This document shows positions 8,927 through 18,005 of a DNA stretch of 64,000 nt, piece by piece. The DNA is from Halalkalicoccus sp. NIPERK01 (GTDB lineage Archaea > Halobacteriota > Halobacteria > Halobacteriales > Halalkalicoccaceae), in assembly GCF_030287405.1 (NCBI RefSeq), contig NZ_JASVVV010000004.1, positions 262,081-326,080 of the forward strand, written 5' to 3'. Position numbers and translations under genes: made by a program. Position 1 is the stretch's first letter; every line of letters begins with the position of its first letter. Below the pieces are notes generated by a model. The model was not told the DNA's origin. It saw only the letters and a list, made by a program, of their open reading frames with translations, and ran no database searches.

Positions 8927-10029
8927 CGCTCGAGCGCGTCCCGTAGCCGCTCGATCCTTTCGCTCGCCCGCTTCCTGTCGGCCGCGAGCGCCCCGCTTTC
9001 GAGGCGTTCGCGTTCGTGTGCGCCGAGGCGCTCGCGGGCCTCGGCGGCGCGACGGAGCCGTTCGTAATCGGGATCGCGCGTCAACGTCCGGACCTCCCTG
9101 AGGCGGGCGACCGTCTCCTCGGGGGCGAACCGGGGAACCACCGCCCGGAGTTCTCTGAGTTGGTACCGGAGTTCGTCGGCGGGGCGGGGCGGCCAAGCCA
9201 GTCGAAAGGGAGTCGCGTCGATCCGCTCGAGCGCCGTGCGCTGGGTGGCGACCGCCCGCTTGAGCGCGTCGGCGTCCTCGACGTAGTGGTCCAGTTTCGA
9301 GCGCGAGTAGTCGGCGTACTCGAGCAGTTTCGGGACCGACTCGGTCCCCGCGTCGGCGCGCGCGATGTACGCCCGGAGATCGGCCGGGAGGTCGGGCGTC
9401 TCGACCAGCGGGAACCACTCGGTCCGGTCGAGGAACGCGACGACCTCGCGGGTGCTCGCACGCGAGAGGTAGCCCGAGAAGGCCGCCTCGACCGCCTCGT
9501 TGTACCCCTCGATCGGGACCCGAAGGTCGGCGACGGGCGCGTCGAGGTCGACCTCGTTCAGCGCGAGCAGGCGGTCGTACTCGGCGATCTCCTCGTCGAG
9601 CGCCGCGATCCGCGACTCGACCGCCCGGCGCGCCTCGCGCAGGTCCTCGCGGGCGGCCGCGCGCTCGGTGAGGCGCTCGACGTCGTCGTCGACCGGGCCG
9701 AGCAGTTCGCGCGCGCGCTCGAAGTCCGCCTCGTTCAGTCGGCGCTTGTCGAAGCCGTCCTCGACGGCCTCGAAGACCTCGCGGTGGGGGAGGTCCTCGG
9801 GGAGCGAGGAGACGAGGTCGTCGAGCGCGCTCTGGAACTCGATGAATCCCTTGAAGTCGCCCGTCCCCGTCGCGCGCCCCTCGTAGCGCGAGAAGAGCTC
9901 CGCGAGGTCCTCGCGAGCGCGTTCGAGCCGCCGGAGGTCGCCCTCGCCGACGGCCTCGACGGCCTCGCACGCGGCCTCGTATCGCTCGTGGGCGTCGGCG
10001 AGACGCCGTTCGGGGTCGGGCTCACTCAT
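8902..10029 (-). CDS. long coiled-coil protein, unknown function
   Basis: A 375-residue acidic protein dominated by Glu/Arg/Leu/Ala heptads, for example the region around [21 protein letters not shown] more globular middle contains [22 protein letters not shown]. There is no signal peptide, membrane segment or nuclease/ATPase motif. It overlaps hisI by 8 nt upstream and so is probably co-transcribed with it. Haloarchaeal proteins of this kind carry a DUF label (I believe DUF7118), but no function is known to me. A cytoskeletal or nucleoid role is speculation. Confidence 0.7.
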   Translation of the reverse strand: MSEPDPERRLADAHERYEAACEAVEAVGEGDLRRLERAREDLAELFSRYEGRATGTGDFKGFIEFQSALDDLVSSLPEDLPHREVFEAVEDGFDKRRLNEADFERARELLGPVDDDVERLTERAAAREDLREARRAVESRIAALDEEIAEYDRLLALNEVDLDAPVADLRVPIEGYNEAVEAAFSGYLSRASTREVVAFLDRTEWFPLVETPDLPADLRAYIARADAGTESVPKLLEYADYSRSKLDHYVEDADALKRAVATQRTALERIDATPFRLAWPPRPADELRYQLRELRAVVPRFAPEETVARLREVRTLTRDPDYERLRRAAEARERLGAHERERLESGALAADRKRASERIERLRDALERYASTIAP

Positions 10030-10393
10030 ACACGTCGTCGGGGTCGAAGACGCGCTCGCCGACGTCCTCGCCCTCGACGGTGCGGTAGAAACACGAGCGG
10101 TGGCCGGTGTGACAGGCCCCGCCCTCCTGCTCGACGAGATAGAGCAGGGTGTCGCCGTCGCAGTCGACGCGGATCTCCCGCACCGCCTGGGTGTGGCCGC
10201 TGGTCGCGCCCTTCTCCCAGAGTTCCTCGCGGCTGCGCGAGTAGTAGTGCGCCCGGTCGGTCTCGTGGGTTCGCTCGATGGCCTCGCGGTTCGCGTACGC
10301 GAGCATCAGCACCTCGTGGGTCTCTGCGTCCTGGGCGATCACGGGGAGCAGTCCGCGGTCGTCGAACTCGAGGTCAGGAGCGTCGGCGCTCAT
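10022..10393 (-). CDS. hisI: phosphoribosyl-AMP cyclohydrolase
   Basis: A 123-residue stand-alone HisI that opens the purine ring of phosphoribosyl-AMP in histidine synthesis. The zinc and Mg ligands are in [15 protein letters not shown] and [14 protein letters not shown], and the substrate-binding strand is [13 protein letters not shown]. There is no HisE domain, as usual in archaea. It overlaps the downstream coiled-coil gene by 8 nt. hisA lies about 2.7 kb away on the other strand, so the pathway is scattered. About 265 nt upstream of it, up to the regulator, contains nothing I recognise. Confidence 0.96.
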   Translation of the reverse strand: MSADAPDLEFDDRGLLPVIAQDAETHEVLMLAYANREAIERTHETDRAHYYSRSREELWEKGATSGHTQAVREIRVDCDGDTLLYLVEQEGGACHTGHRSCFYRTVEGEDVGERVFDPDDVYE

Positions 10394-10658
10394 GGATCGA
10401 GTGAGTCCCCCGCGGCGAATAGGTCTTCTGTCCTTCCGGTCGCGCCCGCACGCCGGACCCGCGGGTATCGATTGACGGTCGAAGCAGGAGTGGGTGGATC
10501 GGCCGGTGCACGACCACGAGCGCAGGGTGCATGGGTCATCCGGGTGCGTCTGTCAGGGGCACCGCCGATCCGGGGCACGCCGGTCGACCCATGTCTTCCG
10601 CGAGGGCCAGGAGGAACCTATAGCTACCTCCCGACACATGTGGCACGCCGTAGGACAC

Positions 10659-11444
10659 CTACCCCGAGAACGCCGCGTCGATCTCGTGGGCGGCCTCCCG
10701 GTGGCGCTCGTAGGCGACGAGCGCCTCCTCCCTGACGTCGGGATCACCCCACTCGAAGCAGGCGACGAACTGCCCCGCCTCGTAGGCGCCGAGGAAGACC
10801 CGATCGCCGATGATCGAGAGGCCGAACGAGAACGAGCCGGGGTGGGCGTACAGCACCAGCCCCTCGGTCTCGACGGCGGCGTCGAACTCCGTCCCGTAGT
10901 AATCCTTCGAGGCCGAGAGCGCCGCCGAATCCAGCACGAGTTCGCCCTCCGTCCCCTCCTCGAGCAGCGACCGGTGGGCCTCGTTGAACAGCGGGCTGAC
11001 GACCGGAACGATCCCGAAGAACCGCGACGGGTTCAGCTCGCGGACCCGCTCGGTGTAGTAGCGAAGCGGGGCGTGGGGGTCGTTCTCCGTCGCCGTGATG
11101 ACGGTCGCGCTCTCGAGGACGGGCGGCGACAGCGACATGCCGGACTCGGCGAGCGGTTCGAGGCTCCCGCCGTACTCCTCGACGAGGCTGACGGTGGCGA
11201 TCAGTTCGCTGTAGGCCGCGAGCACGAGTCGGCCGCCGACCGTGCAGGTGTACCCTCCATCGACCCGGCGGGCCCACCCCAGGTCCGTCAGTTCGCGGAG
11301 GTTGCGCTGGGTCGCGGAGCGCGACAGTTCGAGTCGGTCGACGAGTTCGGCGGGCTGCAACGGGCCGTCTTCGAGGGTATCGAGCAGAGAGACGCGGTTC
11401 GAGGAGGTCGCGAGAAAGCGAACGCGATCGTCCGGCGATGGCAT
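10659..11444 (-). CDS. winged-helix transcriptional regulator
   Basis: A 261-residue regulator. Residues about 10-70 form an ArsR-like winged helix (SSNRVSLLDTLEDGPLQPAE, then LELSRSATQRNLREL). The rest is a sensor-like domain resembling the FilR1/methanogenesis-regulator C-terminal domain found in many haloarchaeal proteins, with the strands GELVLDSAAL and FSFGLSIIGDRVFLGAYE. No ligand can be assigned. The gene stands alone between hisI and the divergent-looking prepilin peptidase, so neighbours do not reveal its targets. A well-placed TATA box suggests a leaderless mRNA. Confidence 0.85.
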   Translation of the reverse strand: MPSPDDRVRFLATSSNRVSLLDTLEDGPLQPAELVDRLELSRSATQRNLRELTDLGWARRVDGGYTCTVGGRLVLAAYSELIATVSLVEEYGGSLEPLAESGMSLSPPVLESATVITATENDPHAPLRYYTERVRELNPSRFFGIVPVVSPLFNEAHRSLLEEGTEGELVLDSAALSASKDYYGTEFDAAVETEGLVLYAHPGSFSFGLSIIGDRVFLGAYEAGQFVACFEWGDPDVREEALVAYERHREAAHEIDAAFSG

Positions 11445-11465
11445 CGTCCGAGTGCTTCGAGCCGA

Positions 11466-11478
11466 CCGTTATAGTGTT
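11466..11478 (-). promoter_or_regulatory. TATA box of the winged-helix regulator
   Basis: On the minus strand the sequence reads ACACTATAACGGT, centred about 29 nt before the ATG at 11444. That is the usual haloarchaeal distance for a transcript starting at or next to the start codon. Confidence 0.5.
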
Positions 11479-11487
11479 TCCGTCACG

Positions 11488-12426
11488 CTACATCGCGCCG
11501 ACGACCCGAAGGGCGCTCGTCAGCAGGTCGCCGTAGACCAGCGCGACCAGCAGGCCGACGAGGATCGACACGAGGAACGGGATCCCCGGCGACACCCAGA
11601 CCACCTCCCGTGTGGTGAGCACGTCCAGCCCATCGCGCAACCCCTCGGGGGTGGTGCCGTAGGCCGACCCGACGTCGGCGAGGAAGGCTTCCGCGCCCCA
11701 GTCGTCCTCGACGACTCCTCCATCGGTCACTGCGCCATCACCGGCGGGCGACGGCTCCGCGGGCAGCGAGACGGGGTCCCGGAAGCGTTCGGGGTCCTCG
11801 CGCAGCGCCGCGAGCGTCGTCCCGCGCCACCGGAGGTACATCCGCAGGGCGTCGAGGTCGAGCCCCGATCGGGTGAACCCCTCCCCGTCCTCGAGCAGCC
11901 GACCGTGGGTTCGCTCGGCGTCCGACCAGTGGACGGGCCAGCCGACGACCATCAGCGGGGTGAACCGTCCCGAAAGCGCGTTCCTGATCGCGAGGACGAC
12001 GGGGTAGCACGTCCCGACGAGCACGGTGTTGGTGAGGATCGTGAGCGCGAACGCGCCCGTGGGCGTCCCGACCAGCGGGACCACGAGCGAGCCGAGCCGG
12101 TAGGACGGGTAGGTCGGAAAGAGCAGTGCAAGAACGATCAGCGCCTTCGCGTCCGCACCGCCGAACGCGCCGAAGCGCCAGAAACCGTACGACGCGGGGA
12201 TCACCAGCAGCAGGCTGATCCCCGCGCCGACGAGGAAGTACGACCACGTCAGCCCGCCCGCGAGAAACGAGGCGATCCCGTCCCAGAGCAAGAGGACGAC
12301 CGCGAGCGCGAACAGCGGGGTCCACGTCCGGCTCGGAACCCGCCGGGTCTTCACGTCGCGATACGCGGCCCAGACGAGAACGGGTATCGCGAGCAAGCGC
12401 AGGAGGTCGGGGACCGAGGCGAGCAC
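11488..12426 (-). CDS. prepilin/preflagellin peptidase (A24 family)
   Basis: A 312-residue membrane aspartic protease that removes class III signal peptides from pilins and archaellins. The first catalytic Asp is Asp24 in AAYRDVKTRRVPS and the second is in GGADAK (Asp92). Hydrophobic helices fill residues 5-22, 36-50, 60-80, 94-105 and 118-150, with a final pair at about 280-305. A long hydrophilic cytoplasmic insert (about 160-275) precedes the last helices, typical of haloarchaeal PibD-like proteins. No pilin genes are in the window, so it probably serves the whole cell. Confidence 0.9.
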   Translation of the reverse strand: MLASVPDLLRLLAIPVLVWAAYRDVKTRRVPSRTWTPLFALAVVLLLWDGIASFLAGGLTWSYFLVGAGISLLLVIPASYGFWRFGAFGGADAKALIVLALLFPTYPSYRLGSLVVPLVGTPTGAFALTILTNTVLVGTCYPVVLAIRNALSGRFTPLMVVGWPVHWSDAERTHGRLLEDGEGFTRSGLDLDALRMYLRWRGTTLAALREDPERFRDPVSLPAEPSPAGDGAVTDGGVVEDDWGAEAFLADVGSAYGTTPEGLRDGLDVLTTREVVWVSPGIPFLVSILVGLLVALVYGDLLTSALRVVGAM

Positions 12427-12508
12427 GACCCTACGGGTGGGGTCGCCCGACGAATATTTTGTGGTTCGAGACGACGAAACGAACGAAGCGCGGGAAAACT
12501 GACGCCGT

Positions 12509-12898
12509 TCAGATGACGCGGTTCTGGAGGTAGTCCAGGTGCTTCGCGTTGTAGACGATCTGGATCTCGTCGGCGGCGGGCGAACCGATGCAGGTCAGCC
12601 GAACGTTCTTGTCGTCGACCTCCTCGTCCGAGAGGATCTGCTGCATGTCCATCTCGATCTCGCCCTCCTTGAGGATCGCCGCGCAGTTCGCACACGCGCC
12701 GGCGCGACACGAGAAGGGCCAGTCGTAGCCCTGCGCCTCCGCGGCCTCGAGGATGTACTCGCCCTCGTTGACGTCGAGCGTGCCGTAGTCCTCGTCGTCG
12801 AGGCCGGCGTCGGCAGCCTGACCGAAGAGGTCGTCGTCGTCGATGTCCCAGCCCTGATCGTCCAGCACTTCGTAGTTGAGGTATTCTACGGTTGGCAT
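12509..12898 (-). CDS. halophilic [2Fe-2S] ferredoxin
   Basis: A 129-residue plant-type ferredoxin. Cluster ligands are Cys64, Cys69 and Cys72 (CRAGACANC) and Cys103 (LTCIGSP). A very acidic N-terminal extension ([20 protein letters not shown]) matches the halo-adaptive insertion of Halobacterium/Haloarcula ferredoxins. In haloarchaea this protein takes electrons from pyruvate and 2-oxoglutarate:ferredoxin oxidoreductases. The start at 12898 ([12 protein letters not shown]) is the family start and has a purine-rich GGGGGAAG just upstream. The gene is monocistronic. Confidence 0.96.
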   Translation of the reverse strand: MPTVEYLNYEVLDDQGWDIDDDDLFGQAADAGLDDEDYGTLDVNEGEYILEAAEAQGYDWPFSCRAGACANCAAILKEGEIEMDMQQILSDEEVDDKNVRLTCIGSPAADEIQIVYNAKHLDYLQNRVI

Positions 12899-13118
12899 CA
12901 CTTCCCCCTTCAACGTCATACCTGTTAGACCTTGCTGTTCATTTCCAGATCGGCTAATCCAGGAATTACCGGCATCTCGGAGGGTATCGGGCCTACATAC
13001 GAGGATAATTCGACCGTAAATTTGGCCGACCAAAACCCGCGTGACGGCCTGAAAACCGGGATCGGGATCCCACACGTGGACCGGTGCGTTTAGACCCGCG
13101 CCGGCCGTGGTCGTGACC

Positions 13119-13847
13119 ATGTTCGATGAGTACGAGGTGATCCCCGCCGTGGACATGCAAGAGGGCGAGGTGGTCCAGTTGGTGCAGGGAGAGCGCGGGA
13201 CCGAGAAACGCTACGGCGACCCCGCCGAGGCCGCCCGCCGGTGGGTCGAAGCAGGCGCGCGAACCCTCCATCTCGTCGATCTCGACGGCGCCTTCGAGGG
13301 CGAGCGAAAGAACGCCCCCGCCGTCGAGGCGGTCCTCGAAACCGTCGACGGGGAGGCGACGGTCCAACTGGGCGGCGGGATCCGGACCGCCGAGGACGCG
13401 ATCGGACTACTAGACCGTGGCGTCGACCGGGTGATCCTCGGGACGGCGGCGGTCGAGAACCCGGAGATCGTTCGGGAGGTCAGCGACGAGTACGCAAACA
13501 GCGTGATGGTGAGCCTCGACGCCAAGGGCGGCGAGGTGGTCGTCTCGGGGTGGACCGAGGGTACTGGACTAGACCCAGCCGAGGCCGCCGCCCGCTACGA
13601 GGAGCTGGGTGCGGGCGCGATCCTCTTTACGAACGTCGACGTCGAGGGACAACTGGAGGGCGTGAAGACGGGTCCCGTCGAGCGGATCGCGGACGCGGTG
13701 GGAATCCCGGTCGTCGCAAGCGGTGGCGTCGCGAGTCTCGATGACGTGCGGGCGCTGAAAGCGGCGGGCGCGAGCGCCGTCGTCGTCGGGACCGCACTCT
13801 ATGAGGGGTCCTTCACGCTCGAAGCGGTGATCGACGCCGTAGCCTAA
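13119..13847 (+). CDS. hisA: ProFAR isomerase
   Basis: A 242-residue TIM-barrel enzyme that isomerises ProFAR in histidine synthesis. It shows the duplicated half-barrel phosphate sites of HisA/His[10 protein letters not shown] in the first half and [13 protein letters not shown] in the second. The catalytic acid/base region [12 protein letters not shown] is present near the N-terminus. The start at 13119 ([12 protein letters not shown]) is preferred to an ATG 12 nt upstream. It converges on mcm with only a 6-nt gap. Confidence 0.95.
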   Translation: MFDEYEVIPAVDMQEGEVVQLVQGERGTEKRYGDPAEAARRWVEAGARTLHLVDLDGAFEGERKNAPAVEAVLETVDGEATVQLGGGIRTAEDAIGLLDRGVDRVILGTAAVENPEIVREVSDEYANSVMVSLDAKGGEVVVSGWTEGTGLDPAEAAARYEELGAGAILFTNVDVEGQLEGVKTGPVERIADAVGIPVVASGGVASLDDVRALKAAGASAVVVGTALYEGSFTLEAVIDAVA

Positions 13848-13853
13848 GCCGTC

Positions 13854-16800
13854 TCAGACTAGCCTGAGGTAGTCCTGATTGGGCGAGTAAAGCTCACCCT
13901 TGTTACGGAGCTTCTGGATCTCGTGTTCGGCCTTGCTGTCCTCGATCCCCGCCTCCGCGGCGCGCTCGATGACCTTCTCTTGGGGCGCGCCGGGTTCGCC
14001 GTCGTACTCCTCCTGAAGCTCCCGGATGATCTCCTTGATCCCCTTCACCCGGTCGCGCTGGGTCTTCGAGCGCCCCGTCTCGATCACGTCGACGTCGTAC
14101 TCGCCGGTTTCGGGGTCGACGCCGATGTCCTGCAGACAGGAGCGAACGATCTCGATGACGCGTTCGGCGTCCTCGCGCTCGACGGTATCGGAGAGCCGGA
14201 CGCGGGCGCTCGCCTCCCCGAGCCTGACGAGCGCCTCGAGCTTCCGGGCCGTCACGGGAACGGGCGCGTCCTCGTCGGCGCCCTTCGAGCGCAGGTCGAC
14301 GTAGAACTCCTGGATCGCCTCGCGGGCGTCGTCGGTCATCCGGGGGAAACAGCTCTGCTGGGCGTAGGCGATGTACTTTCGCAACAACTCGGCGTCGATG
14401 TCGGGGGCGACCTCCTCGGTGACGGCGTCGACCTCCTCGCGGGTGACGTCCGGCGAGGGGAGGTTCGTGCGCTGGGTGTTGAGCTCCCCCGCGTAGTTCG
14501 TCTGGAGGATGTGCTGGGCGAGCTTGCGGTCCTCGTCTGGGTCGGGCTTATCAGTCACAGTAAAGATCAGATCGAACCGCGAGATGAGGGCGGGTTCGAG
14601 GTCGATCTGCTCGCCGATGGGCTCGTACTGGTCGAATCTCCCATATTTCGGGTTCGCCGCGCCGAGCAGCGAACACCGCGACTTGAGGGTGGCGTTGATC
14701 CCGGCCTTCGAGATCGAGATCGACTGCTGTTCGAGCGCCTCGTGCATCGCGGAGCGGTCCTCGGGGCGCATCTTGTCGAGTTCGTCGACCGCGGCGATCC
14801 CCCGGTCGGCGAGGACGAGCGCGCCGGCTTCGAGCGTCCATTGCTGGCCCTCGCCGAAGTCGTCGCGAACCGCCGCGGCCGTGTTGTGTGTTACGATGCC
14901 GTTTCCGATGAAGTTGTGTGTCTTCGGAACCGTGAGATCGAACACTTCTTTGTAGCCGGTATCGGCGGCCGCAACGACTTCGTCCCAGACGAGATCGGCG
15001 TCGGCTACTTCCTCAACGATCGGAGCGGCCGCTCCGAGATTTAACTCCGAGAGTATCTCTCGCGCGCGTTCCCGACTTGGATTATCGCCTCGGGTGACGT
15101 TCTGATAGTACGCCCCGCCCCCACCGTCGGCTCTGACAAGCGTTCGGCCGACCGGAAGACGTTCGCCGCGACGCTGTGCATCCGATACGACAGTCGTTAG
15201 AGTAGTGGCCTTCTCGATCGAACGGAATCCGATTTCGCTGGCGAACGCGTCGAGATCCTTGCCGTACATCGTGAGATGTGTCTGCACCGCCTTCGATACG
15301 ATCTCCTGTCCACTCGCCAGCGTATACGTCCCTCGACGGTCCCGCTCTCGAATCCGTGAACGGATACCGTACGTTTCGAGCATCAACTGAACCTGGCGGG
15401 CCAGTCTCGGACAGACCGTTGAGAACTGAACGCTGGATCCGCCGTCCGTCCGCGGACAGACGGATCCATCGGCGTCGAACAATCCTTGGAGGAACGCGTC
15501 GGCGTTTTCGGCAGTCGTGAGCGACGGGGCGAGCGCGATATCGTCTTTCGGTGACTCGACGCCGAGGTTACTGAAGAAGCGCGCGACCGTCGTGCTATGG
15601 AGTCGTATGCACGGCACCCGTTCTTCCTGATATTCGATCGAGACGGACTTACCGAACGTCGATTCGATGATCTCCGCGGCGGTTTCGAGCAACCCCTCAT
15701 CGGAGTTCGATATTCGGACGTATCCGCGATTCCCCCCTCGCCGAGACACCGTCACATCGCCGTCGCCGAACACGAATCCGACGAGATACATCAGGTCCTC
15801 GTCGAACGCGTTCGGGATCTCGATACCGCTGCCGTGTCTCACCATCGCGCGGTCGATTTCGATATCGCCCCGGTCGGTATCGATCGCCTCGAGGATTCGA
15901 TCGAGCCGATCGAGTGGAAGATGACGGTTCGATAGCGAGTCGTAGATGAAGTCTTCCGGCAGGTCGAGAGCGCCGGCCGCCGCCCGCAGCGTTCCGAACT
16001 CCTCGCGGAGCCGTTGTCGCATAAACGCCACCGATTTAGCGGTCGGCTTTAGCTTCTCCTCGGTGAATTCGAAGAACTCGCGGGGCGACGGGGAGGATCG
16101 TTCGATGGTCGTGTGTTTGGGTACGCCGACGTAGTCACCGGCCTCGATCTCGGAGATCTCGCGCCACTCTACACCGTCGGTGTCACAGACGAGTACTGGC
16201 GTGTTGACGGAGGCTTCCAGTCGTTTTCCGTGAGCCGTTTCGATGCGTCGACACGGCTTTTCTGGCATGCGCCAGACGTGCGAACTCTCGGTGATGTTGA
16301 CCGTGCCGGCGGTGCGGTCGTAGGTGTATAGCTCGTGTTCCGCTGCTGCTGGCGTGTCCGTCGTCACTGGTTTCGGATGGTGCTTCTCGGCGAGGTCGCG
16401 AATCGGAACGAGCCCATCCGTCGTTTGGACCATCGTGTCACCGGTGACACACAGCCCCGCCGAACTGCTACCCTTCCCGGAGGTGTAGACCGAGCGGGGC
16501 GCGATGTTGCGGATGTACTGCAGTAGCGCCGATTTCCCGGTCCCGGGGTCCCCGATCAGGAGCATGTGCATGTCCCCGCGGGTGCGCGAACCGTCCGGCA
16601 GGTGTTTCGTAACCCCTGAAAACAGCTGGAGGGTCATCGCCAGCTTGGCCTGCCGGTGGCCGTAGATCGAGGGCGCGAGGCTGTCGACCATCCGCTCGTA
16701 GATGTCGGGATCCGAGGAGAGCTCGACGATGGCCTGCTTGTCCTCGTCGGTGATCTCCATGTCCTCGAACTGTTCCTCCTCGACCTCGACCGCGTGGCCC

Positions 16801-17525
16801 TCCATGTGGATGTCGAACATGGTCGACTTCTCCTGGTTCGACCCCTGCTGTTCGAGGTGGAGCACGCCCGTCACGCGGACGTGGTCGCCCGCGGTCACCT
16901 CGCCCGTGATGTCGTCCTCGATATGCACGTCCAAACTCTGGGGGGTCTCGCCGCCGCGAAGTCCTTCAGGACTCTCCTGCACGCGGATCTTCTGGGCGTC
17001 GATGAACTCCGACTGGTCGAAGTTGATTCTAAAGGGGCCCTGGCGTTCACAGCCCGAACACTGGTGGGGCTCCTGGAAGTCGCCGCCGGTCTGGGGGATC
17101 CGCGTGAGGGTGCCACAGCGCTGGCACTCGAAGGCCGCCTGCTGGATCTTCGGGCGGACGTCCGTCGCCTTGCGGACGATTCCACGCACTTCGACGAGCG
17201 TGTTGACGTTCTTCGAGCGAATGTCTCGAATATCGGTCGCGCCGGGGAGGTTTCGCACCCGGACGTGGGCCTGCCCGAGGCTCACGTCGACGGGGAGGTC
17301 GTAGAGTCTGAGCGCCTCCTCGGCGTACGGCTGCATCTGCTCGGGCTGGTTTCGGAAGTCGTCGGCGACGTCGGGATCGAAGCGGTTCAGGTCGGCCCAG
17401 TCGAGGTACAGGGAGCGCTGTTCGTTCGGGTAGTGCTGTGCCAGCGTGCCGATCTCGTCGTGGTAGTAGGTCCGGTAGAACTCCTCGAAACGGCCGACGA
17501 GCTCCTGGTTCTCCGCACTGGCCAT
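13854..17525 (-). CDS. mcm: MCM replicative helicase with intein
   Basis: A 1223-residue precursor. Removing residues 359-881 leaves a 700-residue MCM, the normal haloarchaeal size. The N-terminal domain has a C4 zinc site (Cys134, 137, 156, 159). The AAA+ domain has Walker A GDPGTGKS at 325-332, interrupted shortly afterwards at GSSSAGL by the intein. After the intein come TAAAVRDDF, the Walker B region (VDELDKM), LLGAANPKYGRF and ISRFDLIF, then a C-terminal winged helix ending QDYLRLV. It forms the hexameric helicase that unwinds DNA at replication forks. Splicing must occur before the protein can work, because the intein lies in the ATPase core. Confidence 0.97.
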   Translation of the reverse strand: MASAENQELVGRFEEFYRTYYHDEIGTLAQHYPNEQRSLYLDWADLNRFDPDVADDFRNQPEQMQPYAEEALRLYDLPVDVSLGQAHVRVRNLPGATDIRDIRSKNVNTLVEVRGIVRKATDVRPKIQQAAFECQRCGTLTRIPQTGGDFQEPHQCSGCERQGPFRINFDQSEFIDAQKIRVQESPEGLRGGETPQSLDVHIEDDITGEVTAGDHVRVTGVLHLEQQGSNQEKSTMFDIHMEGHAVEVEEEQFEDMEITDEDKQAIVELSSDPDIYERMVDSLAPSIYGHRQAKLAMTLQLFSGVTKHLPDGSRTRGDMHMLLIGDPGTGKSALLQYIRNIAPRSVYTSGKGSSSAGLCVTGDTMVQTTDGLVPIRDLAEKHHPKPVTTDTPAAAEHELYTYDRTAGTVNITESSHVWRMPEKPCRRIETAHGKRLEASVNTPVLVCDTDGVEWREISEIEAGDYVGVPKHTTIERSSPSPREFFEFTEEKLKPTAKSVAFMRQRLREEFGTLRAAAGALDLPEDFIYDSLSNRHLPLDRLDRILEAIDTDRGDIEIDRAMVRHGSGIEIPNAFDEDLMYLVGFVFGDGDVTVSRRGGNRGYVRISNSDEGLLETAAEIIESTFGKSVSIEYQEERVPCIRLHSTTVARFFSNLGVESPKDDIALAPSLTTAENADAFLQGLFDADGSVCPRTDGGSSVQFSTVCPRLARQVQLMLETYGIRSRIRERDRRGTYTLASGQEIVSKAVQTHLTMYGKDLDAFASEIGFRSIEKATTLTTVVSDAQRRGERLPVGRTLVRADGGGGAYYQNVTRGDNPSRERAREILSELNLGAAAPIVEEVADADLVWDEVVAAADTGYKEVFDLTVPKTHNFIGNGIVTHNTAAAVRDDFGEGQQWTLEAGALVLADRGIAAVDELDKMRPEDRSAMHEALEQQSISISKAGINATLKSRCSLLGAANPKYGRFDQYEPIGEQIDLEPALISRFDLIFTVTDKPDPDEDRKLAQHILQTNYAGELNTQRTNLPSPDVTREEVDAVTEEVAPDIDAELLRKYIAYAQQSCFPRMTDDAREAIQEFYVDLRSKGADEDAPVPVTARKLEALVRLGEASARVRLSDTVEREDAERVIEIVRSCLQDIGVDPETGEYDVDVIETGRSKTQRDRVKGIKEIIRELQEEYDGEPGAPQEKVIERAAEAGIEDSKAEHEIQKLRNKGELYSPNQDYLRLV
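14883..16451 (-). mobile_element. intein with LAGLIDADG homing endonuclease in MCM
   Basis: A 523-residue in-frame intein with Cys1 at 16449-16451 and terminal Asn at 14883-14885; the +1 extein residue is Thr. Block A is CVTGDTMVQTTDG and blocks F/G are VFDLTVPKTHNFIGNG followed by IVTHN. Two LAGLIDADG blocks (LVGFVFGDGD at intein 223-232 and FLQGLFDADGS at 320-330) indicate a homing endonuclease that is probably still intact. The block B segment reads ASVNTPVLV, so the usual His is Thr. The DNA looks less GC-rich than the flanking extein, consistent with lateral arrival. The insertion point after GSSSAGL is a known MCM intein site. Confidence 0.96.
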
Positions 17526-17585
17526 ACTACTTTCTGTAGCCGCCGACCGGGTATGAACCTTCGGCTCCCAGCTTTTGCCGTCGTC

Positions 17586-17795
17586 CGAAAGGCTTCGCCT
17601 TTCGAGATGACGAGACGGCTCCGCCGTCTCGAACCACGCTCGCTTCGCTCGCTGGTAAAAGCTGGATCAAAAGCCGTCGTCACCCCCGCCGGGGGTTCCG
17701 CGGCCCGCTCACTCGCCGTGTTCGTTCGCGGTAGATCCACAGTGTTCGCCTGCCCTTCCCCGCCCCGCTCGTGCGGTCGCCGACATGGCGACCGC
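17586..17795. repeat. second hairpin cluster, mcm-thermosome gap
   Basis: The 480-nt divergent gap between mcm and the thermosome gene contains several perfect inverted repeats: 17586-17593/17597-17604 (8 bp, TTC loop), 17611-17619/17623-17631 (9 bp, TCC loop), 17682-17687/17691-17696 (6 bp) and 17773-17781/17787-17795 (9 bp). The segment AGCTTTTG near 17570 reappears as GTAAAAGCTGGATCAAAAG around 17655-17673, partly inverted. The remaining 200 nt towards the thermosome gene hold its promoter. Confidence 0.7.
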
Positions 17796-17968
17796 CCTCG
17801 CGCTGGCCACCTCATCCATTCCATATTTAAATGAGCATCTGTCACGACAGTCCTCACTTGAAGAACCCTGATAGCACACCACATGAATTGGCGCGATATG
17901 CCGAGAAACAGGCATTTCAACCTTCCAGTCGCCCCTCACGAGATCGACGCTGCTCGCCATGATCGGCA

Positions 17969-17978
17969 TTTTTATATA
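17969..17978 (+). promoter_or_regulatory. TATA box of the thermosome gene
   Basis: TTTTTATATA, the clearest TATA element in this region, lies about 30 nt before the ATG at 18006. This gives a transcript with only a few leader bases. Thermosome genes are usually heat-inducible in haloarchaea; I see no defined operator here. Confidence 0.7.
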
Positions 17979-18005
17979 GAACCACAAACAACGATTCGGG
18001 TGACT

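Noticed and set aside
17641-17660. GCTCGCTTCGCTCGC as another hairpin
   Set aside because: It is a short direct repeat, not an inverted repeat, and was not counted among the hairpins.
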